Positions 1 through 8,500 of a stretch of DNA of 64,000 nucleotides are shown piece after piece (the stretch's first letter is position 1; each line of letters opens with the position of its first letter). Below the pieces are notes generated by a model. That model saw nothing but the letters and a program-made list of their open reading frames with translations. It made no database searches and was not told the origin of the DNA. The position numbers and the translations under genes were made by a program. The stretch is from assembly GCA_964562375.1 (NCBI GenBank), contig CAZLSW010000005.1, positions 1-64,000 on the forward strand. Direction: 5' to 3'. This stretch comes from JAJPXC01 sp964562375 (GTDB lineage Bacteria; Bacteroidota; Bacteroidia; Bacteroidales; Muribaculaceae).

Positions 1-73
1 ACCACGCTCAAATGCCACCTGGTGAATAGTATTTATCCCGAACTGGGGTAAATTACATAAAAAATAAATTTTG

Positions 74-94
74 TAATTTTGGGGTATAACTTTA
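74..94 (+). promoter_or_regulatory. Candidate -7 boxes upstream of the first CDS
   Basis: Two overlapping matches to the Bacteroidota -7 consensus TAnnTTTG lie just before the ATG at 108: TAATTTTG (74-81) and TAACTTTA (87-94). Neither has a clear TTTG -33 box at 19-21 nt spacing, so which one is used cannot be decided. The rest of 1-107 is AT-rich with no gene seen. Confidence 0.35.
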
Positions 95-107
95 CGTTAT
101 ATATGGT

Positions 108-1457
108 ATGAATAAGATATTAGCCCCAATATTTGCTTTTATAACGGCCACCGCGGCGTGGGCTGGCGTTACTTTTGACGGCTCGAGGCTACAGGTGATT
201 CCGATAACACCCGAAAGCTCCACCGGCTTGAACGCCGTATACGTCGTGCCAGATTTCCAGGGCGTGACCCTTAAGTACACGGCCGCAAGTTCCTCGGCCA
301 ACGTCACCTGGCAGCGCTACAGCAACCTGGGCGGTGGATACGCCGAGGACGTAGCCGTCAACCGCGACGGGGCTGTCACCTCGCTGGCGCTCAGCGGCAC
401 CTCCGACATGGGCTATATCATCACCGAGGGCACTTCCTCAACCTACCTGTGGGTCATCGATTACGCTAAGCATTACCTTGACTTAAAAGCCCTTAACATT
501 GCCGAGGAGCAGGAGTGCGACATGGCCGCGTTGACCCCCGTAGGCACTGGCGACCGTATCCTGTATTACACCATCAACGGACAGCAAAAGGAGCTCTCCC
601 GAGAGCTTACCCTCACCTACGCCACCCAGGAGTTTAACGAGGACAACGGAGAGTATCAGACGGTGGAGACCACCAAGTCGGTGGCCTACTTGCAGGAGAC
701 GATCCATACGGCGGCTCCGCTGTGCTCCACCAATTTCCTCCTCTCCGGCGACCGATTCCTGCGCCAATGGGGCCAGGAGCAGAGCGTGGAGAGCGCCGAG
801 TACTCCCCCATCGCCGTGGAGGCTTACACCTCGGCAACCGTCGAGGAGCGCAAGGCCGACAACGAAAAAACCGTCGAGGGCTCCCAACTCGGCGGGTCGG
901 CTCCGGTCGTGATCACATTCAAGGCCGCTGTGACCGAGGCCGCGATTTTCCGTGAGTGGCAATTCTCGGAATATCCCGAATTTGACGATATATCCCTGAG
1001 ATTCACCGACTTGGAATTTGCCCACACTTTCAACGACGCGGGCACGACCTACGTGAGATTCATGGCTAGCAACTCGGCCGGTTCATGCGACTACTATGGC
1101 GACACTTACGAGGTATTCGTGGGCGAGTCGATGCTACAGTGCCCCAACGCTTTCTCCCCCAACGGCGACGGCGTCAACGACGAGTGGAAGGTGAGCTACA
1201 AGTCGATAATCGACTTCGAATGCACCATCTTTAACCGATGGGGGCAGCAACTTGCCCACTTCACCGACCCCTCCCAGGGCTGGGACGGCAAGGCCGGAGG
1301 GAAGGTAGTGCCCGCGGGGGTCTACTTCTACGCCATCAAGGCCAAAGGCAGCGACGGCAAAAATTACAACCTTGGAGGGGATATTAACGTTATCAAATAC
1401 AAGGAGGGCACCGGCTCGACAACCTCGGGCGACGGGGGCTCATCCTCGGAGGAATAG
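108..1457 (+). CDS. T9SS-exported protein with gliding-motility-type C-terminal domain
   Basis: Predicted secreted or surface protein of 449 residues. Residues 1-19 (MNKILAPIFAFITATAAWA) form a signal peptide. The middle is beta-rich and Ig/PKD-like, with no catalytic motif recognised. The C-terminal ~95 residues hold the hallmark 'CPNAFSPNGDGVNDEWK', then 'IFNRWGQQL' and 'GWDGKAGGKVVPAGVYFYAI', which is the CHU_C / type B T9SS sorting domain that directs outer-membrane export. A Gly/Ser/Glu-rich tail follows. The gene precedes a lytic transglycosylase in the same direction, about 100 nt away. The passenger function is unknown; the export class is fairly certain. Confidence 0.85.
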   Translation: MNKILAPIFAFITATAAWAGVTFDGSRLQVIPITPESSTGLNAVYVVPDFQGVTLKYTAASSSANVTWQRYSNLGGGYAEDVAVNRDGAVTSLALSGTSDMGYIITEGTSSTYLWVIDYAKHYLDLKALNIAEEQECDMAALTPVGTGDRILYYTINGQQKELSRELTLTYATQEFNEDNGEYQTVETTKSVAYLQETIHTAAPLCSTNFLLSGDRFLRQWGQEQSVESAEYSPIAVEAYTSATVEERKADNEKTVEGSQLGGSAPVVITFKAAVTEAAIFREWQFSEYPEFDDISLRFTDLEFAHTFNDAGTTYVRFMASNSAGSCDYYGDTYEVFVGESMLQCPNAFSPNGDGVNDEWKVSYKSIIDFECTIFNRWGQQLAHFTDPSQGWDGKAGGKVVPAGVYFYAIKAKGSDGKNYNLGGDINVIKYKEGTGSTTSGDGGSSSEE

Positions 1458-1464
1458 CTTCCTC

Positions 1465-1520
1465 GAAATTTCCGGGATTTCCGGAATTTCCAGGATTTCC
1501 GAGGATTTCCGAGGATCTCG
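1465..1520 (+). repeat. Tandem 9/10-mer repeat (nnGATTTCC)
   Basis: Directly after the stop codon at 1455-1457 the sequence repeats a 9-mer four times (GAAATTTCC, GGGATTTCC, GGAATTTCC, AGGATTTCC) and then a 10-mer twice (GAGGATTTCC, GAGGATCTCG). It fills most of the gap to the next gene. It is non-coding and belongs to the wider pattern of short-period tandem repeats between genes in this window. Confidence 0.75.
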
Positions 1521-1557
1521 AAAAAATCGATTATTGATTCACCTAAAAACATTAACA

Positions 1558-2514
1558 ATGAAAGCAATCCTGAAGGAAACTATTATACTTAGCGCCAGCC
1601 TACTGGCCGTATCCATGCCCGCTTGGGGCGCCGACCCCGTACCCCTAAAACCCACCGCATTCGCGGTGGTGGAGAATCCCGAGGTGCCGCTGTCGATGGA
1701 GTTCGCCGGCAACAAGGTGGCTTTGGACCGTATCGACATGTTTGAGCGCTTGGACCGCGAACTTACGTCGTTTACCTACACCCACGGCAACACGCTGTTA
1801 ATGATCAAGCGCGCCAACCGCTATTTCCCCGAAATGGCTCCCATCCTTAAGAAGAACGGCATTCCCATGGACATGCTCTACCTCGCTTGCATCGAGTCGA
1901 CCCTCAATCCACGCGCTTACTCCGGAGCGAAGGCCGCGGGGTTGTGGCAGTTTATGGCCGACACAGCCAAGCAGTACGGCCTCGAGGTCAACGACTACGT
2001 CGACGAACGCTACAACACCGAGAAAGCCACCGACGCCGCCTGCCGCTACATGAAGGCCGCCTATCAGAAATACGGCAACTGGGAATCGGTCGCAGCAAGC
2101 TACAACGGAGGCATGGGTCGCATCTCCAGCGAGCTGCAAAAGCAACTCGCTTCATCGGCCTACGACCTCTACCTTACCGACGAGACCTCCCGTTACATGT
2201 TCCGCTTGCTCGCCTGCAAGCTGATTATGGACAACCCCAAGGCATACGGCTACCAGCTCGACCGCCATCAGTTGTACCAACCGATCGAGTGTGACGAAGT
2301 GATAGTCGACGGTTCCGTTGACGACTGGGCCGTATGGGCCAAGGACAAGGGAATCAGCTATATGCAGCTGCGCGATGCCAACCCATGGATCCGTGCCAAG
2401 TCGCTCCCCAACAAGGACGGCAAGACCTATAAAGTGAAAATCCCCAAGGCCGACTCCCTCTCCCGCGCTCGCCAAAAACGCATTGTCTATAACACCAACT
2501 GGGTAACGAAATGA
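1558..2514 (+). CDS. Lytic transglycosylase, SLT domain (MltD-like)
   Basis: Predicted murein lytic transglycosylase cutting the MurNAc-GlcNAc bond in the periplasm. The ATG at 1558 is chosen because it starts a signal peptide (MKAILKETIILSASLLAVSMPAWG); the open frame runs further upstream into repeat DNA. The SLT fold is clear: 'MDMLYLACIESTLNPRAYSG' carries the catalytic Glu, followed by 'AAGLWQFM', 'YMKAAYQKYGNWESVAASYNGG' and 'SRYMFRLLACKLI'. About 90 C-terminal residues resemble a degenerate LysM-like region ('ISYMQLRDANPWI', 'DGKTYKVKIP'). At 318 residues it is shorter than E. coli MltD. Its stop overlaps the uvrA start by 4 nt (ATGA), suggesting translational coupling. Confidence 0.9.
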   Translation: MKAILKETIILSASLLAVSMPAWGADPVPLKPTAFAVVENPEVPLSMEFAGNKVALDRIDMFERLDRELTSFTYTHGNTLLMIKRANRYFPEMAPILKKNGIPMDMLYLACIESTLNPRAYSGAKAAGLWQFMADTAKQYGLEVNDYVDERYNTEKATDAACRYMKAAYQKYGNWESVAASYNGGMGRISSELQKQLASSAYDLYLTDETSRYMFRLLACKLIMDNPKAYGYQLDRHQLYQPIECDEVIVDGSVDDWAVWAKDKGISYMQLRDANPWIRAKSLPNKDGKTYKVKIPKADSLSRARQKRIVYNTNWVTK

Positions 2515-5315
2515 GTAGTCTTACCGTTATCGGCGCTCGCGTCCACAATCTCAAAAACATCGACGTCGAGATACCACACAACAAGTTGACGGTGATTACC
2601 GGCCTGAGCGGGTCGGGGAAGTCGTCGTTGGCCTTCGACACCATCTATGCCGAGGGCCAGCGCCGCTATATCGAGACGTTTTCTTCCTACGCCCGCGGAA
2701 TGCTCGGGGCATTGGAGCGCCCCGACGTCGACCATGTTGACGGCCTCAGCCCGGTGATCGCCATCGAGCAGAAGACCATCAACCGCAACCCGCGCTCCAC
2801 AATCGGCACCACCACAGAGATTTACGATTTCCTCCGACTTCTCTACGCCCGCACGGCCACCGCGCGCTCCTACCTCACGGGCAACCCCATGATCAAGTAC
2901 ACCCAGGAGCAAATCGTGGCCCTGATCGCCGAGAAGTTCGCCGGCCGAAAAGTTTACATCATGGCCCCCTTGGTAAAGAACCGCAAGGGCCACTACAAGG
3001 AGCTGTTCGAGAGCCTACGCAAGAAAGGCTACCTTCACGTGCGCGTCGACGGCGAGATGCGCGAGCTGCTGCCCATGATGAAGGTCGACCGTTACAAGAA
3101 CCACACCATCGAGCTTGTCGTCGACAAACTAAAAGTGAACCCCGCCGACATCGAGCGCCTGCGCGACACCGTAGACAACGCCCTCCGCCAAGGCGAAAAG
3201 CAACTGTCGGTTTACGACCTCGAAAGCGACTCCCTCAGCCATTTCTCGCAGCTGCTTATGGACCCCGAGACGGGCCTGAGCTACCGCGAGCCCGCTCCCC
3301 ATAATTTCTCCTTCAATTCCCCACAGGGCGCATGCCCCCGTTGCAAGGGCCTGGGCACTGTCAACATCGTCGACCGCGAGAAGATTATCCCCAATCCCGC
3401 GCTTTCCATCGCCGAAGGTGGAATCGCCCCGCTCGGCAAGAAGACCAACACCATGATTTTCTGGCAGATACAAGCCATCTGCGAGAAATATGGCCACACG
3501 ATCGACACCCCTATCAAGAACCTCTCGGAGGAGGCTATAAACGACATCCTCAACGGCACAAACGAGCGCCTTATAATCAAAAACGCCACTTTGTCAACCT
3601 CCAACTATTTCCTCTCCTACGAGGGCCTTGTGAAATACATCGAAATGTGGCAACAGGAGGACTCAAGCGCCAAGGCCCAGAAATGGAGCGGTCAGTTTTA
3701 TTCGCAGGTCGTGTGCCCCGAGTGCCACGGCGATCGCCTGTGCCAGGAGTCGCTACATTATTTTATTGATGACAAAACCATCGCCGACCTGGCACGCATG
3801 GATATCGTCGACCTCCACGAGTGGACCACCCACGCCCTTCAACATTTCGACAAGCAGAAGCAAGTTGTGGCCAAAGAGATACTGAAAGAGGTCAACTCTC
3901 GCTTGGGCTTCTTGATCGACGTGGGTTTGGACTACCTATCCCTGTCCCGCGCCTCGGCCACGCTCTCCGGCGGCGAGAGCCAGCGCATTCGCCTGGCCAC
4001 GCAACTCGGCTCGGAGCTCGTCAACGTGCTGTACATCCTCGACGAGCCTAGCATCGGCCTGCACCAACGCGACAACCTGCGCCTGATCAACTCCCTTAAA
4101 CACCTGCGCGACGCCTCCAATTCCATTATCGTCGTCGAGCACGACAAGGAGATCATGCTCGAGGCCGACTACGTGATCGACATCGGCCCCAAGGCCGGCC
4201 GCAAGGGAGGCGAAGTCGTTTTCCAAGGCACGCCAAAACAGATGCTCAAAACCGACACCATCACAGCGCGCTACCTCAACGGCTCGCTCCAGATCCCCGT
4301 GCCGGAGCGCCGTCGCCCGGGCAACGGAAAGTTTATCGAGCTGCTCGGCTGCACAGGCCACAACCTCAAGGAGGTAGACCTGCGCCTCCCACTGGGTACG
4401 TTCACGGTCGTCGCGGGAGTGTCGGGCAGCGGCAAGTCGTCGCTGATCAACGCCACGTTGCAACCGATTCTCAGCCAAAAGTTTTACCGCTCCTATCAGG
4501 AGCCGTTGCCCTACCGCGAGGTGCGCGGCTTGGAAAACATCGACAAGGTGGTCACCGTCGACCAGTCGCCCCTCGGCAAGTCGCCCCGCAGCAATGCCGC
4601 AACCTATACCGGCGTCTTCGCCGACATCCGCTCGCTCTTCGTCAACCTCCCCGAGGCCAAAATCCGAGGCTATAAGCCCGGCCGTTTCTCATTCAACGTC
4701 TCTGGTGGCCGCTGCGAGGCATGCTCGGGCAACGGATACAAAACCATCGAGATGAACTTCCTCCCCGACGTCCTCGTCCCCTGCGAGGTGTGTGGAGGCC
4801 GTCGTTACAACCGCGAGACACTCGAGGTGAGATACAAAGGCAAGTCGATTGCCGACGTGCTCGACATGACCATCAACCAGGCCGTCGAGTTCTTCCAAGG
4901 CCAACCCAAAATCCTCGGCAAAATCAAGGTGCTGCAAGACATCGGCCTGGGTTACATCAAGCTCGGCCAACCCTCCTCCACCCTCTCCGGCGGTGAGAAC
5001 CAGCGAGTGAAACTAGCCACCGAGTTGGCAAAAAAGGACACCGGCAAAACCATGTTCATCCTCGACGAGCCCACCACGGGCCTACACTTCGAGGACATCA
5101 ATACCCTCCTGGGCGTCCTCAACCGCCTTGTGGAGAAAGGCAACACCGTAGTCGTAATCGAGCACAACCTCGATGTCGTCAAGTCGGCCGACTGGGTAAT
5201 CGACATGGGTCCCGGCGGAGGCAAGAACGGAGGCACCATCGTCGCCGCAGGCACCCCAGAAACCATCGCCGCCGGCACCTCCCCCACCGCCCTCTACCTC
5301 CGCTCCGAGCTCTAG
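2511..5315 (+). CDS. uvrA: Excinuclease ABC subunit A
   Basis: DNA-damage recognition ATPase of nucleotide excision repair, working with UvrB and UvrC. It has 934 residues, the usual length. Two ABC modules are present: Walker A 'GLSGSGKSS' at residues 31-39 and 'GVSGSGKSS' near 636; signature motifs 'LSGGESQRIRLA' near 485 and 'LSGGENQRVKLA' near 825; Walker B regions 'LYILDEPSIGLH' and 'MFILDEPTTGLH'. Zinc-binding CxxC pairs appear as 'CPRCKG' near 274 with 'CPECHG' near 402, and 'CEACSG' near 735 with 'CEVCGG' near 757. It overlaps the preceding transglycosylase gene by 4 nt. Nothing appears truncated. uvrB and uvrC are not in this window. Confidence 0.98.
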   Translation: MSSLTVIGARVHNLKNIDVEIPHNKLTVITGLSGSGKSSLAFDTIYAEGQRRYIETFSSYARGMLGALERPDVDHVDGLSPVIAIEQKTINRNPRSTIGTTTEIYDFLRLLYARTATARSYLTGNPMIKYTQEQIVALIAEKFAGRKVYIMAPLVKNRKGHYKELFESLRKKGYLHVRVDGEMRELLPMMKVDRYKNHTIELVVDKLKVNPADIERLRDTVDNALRQGEKQLSVYDLESDSLSHFSQLLMDPETGLSYREPAPHNFSFNSPQGACPRCKGLGTVNIVDREKIIPNPALSIAEGGIAPLGKKTNTMIFWQIQAICEKYGHTIDTPIKNLSEEAINDILNGTNERLIIKNATLSTSNYFLSYEGLVKYIEMWQQEDSSAKAQKWSGQFYSQVVCPECHGDRLCQESLHYFIDDKTIADLARMDIVDLHEWTTHALQHFDKQKQVVAKEILKEVNSRLGFLIDVGLDYLSLSRASATLSGGESQRIRLATQLGSELVNVLYILDEPSIGLHQRDNLRLINSLKHLRDASNSIIVVEHDKEIMLEADYVIDIGPKAGRKGGEVVFQGTPKQMLKTDTITARYLNGSLQIPVPERRRPGNGKFIELLGCTGHNLKEVDLRLPLGTFTVVAGVSGSGKSSLINATLQPILSQKFYRSYQEPLPYREVRGLENIDKVVTVDQSPLGKSPRSNAATYTGVFADIRSLFVNLPEAKIRGYKPGRFSFNVSGGRCEACSGNGYKTIEMNFLPDVLVPCEVCGGRRYNRETLEVRYKGKSIADVLDMTINQAVEFFQGQPKILGKIKVLQDIGLGYIKLGQPSSTLSGGENQRVKLATELAKKDTGKTMFILDEPTTGLHFEDINTLLGVLNRLVEKGNTVVVIEHNLDVVKSADWVIDMGPGGGKNGGTIVAAGTPETIAAGTSPTALYLRSEL

Positions 5316-5370
5316 GGGCACCGCCCTTGGACAGCCATCATGCGCCAGCCCGGCAGGATCCCTATCGTGC

Positions 5371-5435
5371 TCGATTTCAATCGACTGAAGTCGGTTTAAA
5401 TCGATTTAAGTCGACTGAATCCCCTTTACCTCGAT
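5371..5435. repeat. TCGATT palindromic repeat cluster
   Basis: After uvrA, short palindromic units recur: TCGATTTCAATCGA, then TTTAAATCGATTTAAGTCGA, then TCGATTTCTCTCG. The same family occurs at 10251-10357 and 19674-19762, always intergenic. TCGA spacing is close to 10 nt. Confidence 0.7.
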
Positions 5436-5446
5436 TTCTCTCGCAC

Positions 5447-5474
5447 CTTTATCCTTAATCCTTCATCCTTTATC
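5447..5474. repeat. Heptamer repeat CTTTATC x4
   Basis: Four 7-nt units (CTTTATC, CTTAATC, CTTCATC, CTTTATC) lie just before the terminator hairpin. The identical unit family forms the 13-copy array at 49352-49442. Confidence 0.75.
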
Positions 5475-5478
5475 CTTT

Positions 5479-5541
5479 CCCCTACCATAACATAAAAAAG
5501 GCGCCCCTGCCGGGGGCGCCTTTTTTATGTTATGGTAGGGG
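5479..5541. terminator. Bidirectional intrinsic terminator, 29-bp perfect stem
   Basis: The arms 5479-5507 and 5513-5541 are perfect inverse complements around the loop TGCCG. The GC core GGCGCCCC/GGGGCGCC is bordered by AAAAAA on the left and TTTTTT on the right, so it reads as a rho-independent terminator in both directions. It serves the convergent uvrA (+) and the large T9SS gene (-), whose stop codon lies 4 nt beyond. Confidence 0.92.
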
Positions 5542-5544
5542 ATG

Positions 5545-8500
5545 TTACTTCACTACAACCTTGGCGATGCGTGCGCCGGCCTTAACCATGTAGACGCCGG
5601 GAGCAACTGCCACGCGGTAGCTCTTGTTGCCGTTGCGAGCCATGAGCACACGGCCGTCAGCGCCGTTGATGGACACGTTGATGGCCTCGGGTGCGTTCAC
5701 TACGATCGAGCGACCCACAACCTCGATGGTAACGTCGGAAGCGAGCAGGTTAGCCACGCCCGAGATGTTGATCTCAACCTCGTTGGAGATTGCCGACTCA
5801 CCCTCAGCGTAAACCGCGGTTACAGCGTAGGTGTGCAGGCCTTCCTCAGCCTCGGTGTCGAGGTACTCGGTAGCCGTGATAGGCTCAGCCGTGATGAGCT
5901 GACCGTCGCGGTATACGTTGTAGCCCTTGAGAGTCAAGTAGGAGAAATCGGGAGCGCCGCCGGTGTATACCACGTCGTCAACAAAGAATGCGAACACGTC
6001 GTTGGAGGTCGAGCGGATTGCGAAGTACTTAGCGCCAGCGGGAACCTCGAACGAAATCTGGGTCCACTCGGTGGTGGCAAGGCTGTTGGTGGTAGCGCCC
6101 TCCTCGCCGATAGCGATGAAGTCCTCCTGAGCCGTGCCAGTGGTGGAGTACAGCAGCTCGTAGGTCTCAGCACCGTAGCTGGTGGTGATGCACTTAGCGA
6201 AGAACGTGATGGTCTGGGCGTCGCCTGACAGGGCGGGCGAGATCATCCAAGCGTCGTTGGCGCCCGACTCGTGTGCTAAGGCTACCATCGCACGGTCGGA
6301 GTTGTAGCCAGTCCAAGTGGAAAGGCCAGCCGAATTGCCGTCGAACAGGATCCAGCCGAAGGCCCCACCAGCGTTGGGGAACTCAGCGCCTGAGATACCG
6401 TAAGTAGCTGCGGTGTTGCCGTTGTAGAACGTCCAATCGGGATAGGAATCCATTGCGAACGACTCAGCGTCCTCGCTCTCGAAGTCCTCGGTCAGTACAG
6501 CCGTCTGACCCTCGCCCGACAATACGGGTGCGCTCCAGGTGATTTTCGGCGTGCCGTTCTCCAGCTCGCCGGAGATTGTTACGGTAGGATAGTTGGGTAC
6601 AGTTACGTTAACGGTAGCCTCCTTGGTGGTGTCGTCGCCGTCATACTCATCCTTGTCGCATACGACTTGGATAGCCACGGTGTGGAGACCAGCCTCGGTG
6701 GGAGCGAAGGTCTTGCTGAACGATACCTCCTGCCTCTCGCCCGATGCGATAACAGCGTTGGCGGTCTTGGTGTCGGCTACCTTGCCGTCGATCAACAGGT
6801 TGACGGTGTAGCCCTCGATATCCTTGGAGCCGTCGTTGTTGATCTTAGCCGAGATGGTGGCCTCGGTGTTGGCGGCAACCTTAGCGGGAGCGATCAGGTT
6901 GAGAGCCTGCAGGTTGTAATCCAGGGGCTCCTCGATAGCGATGCAGTCGATGATGGTGTAGACGTGCGAGTTAACGCGTGCGCCAATGGTTACCTGTACG
7001 GTCTGGCCAAGGAATTGGCTCATGGGCACGGAGATCTTGGTCCAGCCACCGTCGCCCGTTTGAGCCTCATCGTATACGCTCTGGCCATTGACAAGGATGT
7101 ACAGGTCGTTGAGGCATTCAACCGAGAACTGGTTGGATTGCAGGGTCAGCACGGGAGCGGTGCCGGTGATGTTGATCTTACCGGTGAAGATCACAGCCTC
7201 GTCGTCGATGTTGGAGCCCTTCATGTAAGCGAAACCGTTGTCACCGTCGTAAGAGGTGATGTCGGTGAAGCTCTCGTCGTTGGCGATGTACCACTGGCCA
7301 GAGCCGGCAACAACCGAGGTACCCAGGATGTAGCTCAAGCCACCGTCGGTGAACGACTCAACGTAGGGAAGCTCGTAAGCTTTGCCCACGGCGATAAGGT
7401 CGGAAGCTGCGCCCGAGCCGAGACCACCGGCCGATTCAGCGAAGATGCCGTAGTATACGAACTGCTGCTCGTCGTCGGCCTCGCACACCTTGTGGGTGAA
7501 AGTGCATGCGGTCAAGTCCTCAGCTACAATCGACTGGGTGCCGTCGATTACAGCCACTACAGAGTAGGTAGCGTTTGCGGGGTTGAAGACATTGCCGTCA
7601 ACGTCAACCACGGGAGCATCCCAGGTCAAGGTTACGGTGCCGGGGGTCGACTCTACGCCTACAATGTTGGTCACAAGACCAGGAACGTTGATGCCGATGT
7701 AAGCCGATGCCGATGCGCTGCGGCCTGCGCCTTCAGCGTTGTAAGCTGTTACAGTAAAGGTATATTCGCCAGTCGCAGTAACGGTGACGGGGCAAGATAC
7801 CGCGCTACCAACGGCGGGAGCGTCAACAGTGGTCAATACCTCTGTGCCGTTGGCTACCTCGATCTTGGTGATGGACGAAAGGGCGTCGCCGGTGACAGTC
7901 TTGGAAGGAGCAGTGAAGGCTACAGTAGCGTTCAGAGCACCAGAGGCGTCGGGGGTAATCACGAGGTCGCTTACAGCGTCAGGAGCCGCGCCAGCGATAG
8001 GAGCCGAGATGCTGATGTTGTCGATGTACAGGTTGTACTCATCAGCGTCCGAGCAACCGTGGATACCCAGGTAATATGTACCGTCGGCAGGGCAGATGAA
8101 GTCGTAAGTGAAGGTCGCGGCGTCTGGGCTGGCCACGTCGGTCTTCTCCATAATCTGGGTGGTCATGCCATCAACCGTTGCCGAGGTGCCGATGAAGGCC
8201 TCAATACGCTCGGGGAAGTAGGAACTGCTTGCGAAGTAGTCAAACGAGATGGTGTACATCTTGCCGGCTTCCATTTTTATACCAGCGGTGATAATCCAGT
8301 CGTCCATTTCCATCTCCGAGTTGTAGGTCATCTTCATAGAACCAGAGTACCACGACCATATCTTACCGTCGGCGTTGGCGTCGATGATAGTAAAGGAGCT
8401 TACTACGTCCTCACTGTCAAACGGCTCGTAGTAAGGCAACTTAAGTGAACCAAGAACAACCGCGTTCGACTCGGCGGCTGCCGAGGTGGCGTTAGTCGTG

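Noticed and set aside
6667..8448. 593-residue plus-strand reading frame inside the large T9SS gene
   Set aside because: It is antisense to a gene with a signal peptide, known domains, sorting signal, promoter and terminator; its own translation has no recognisable domain.
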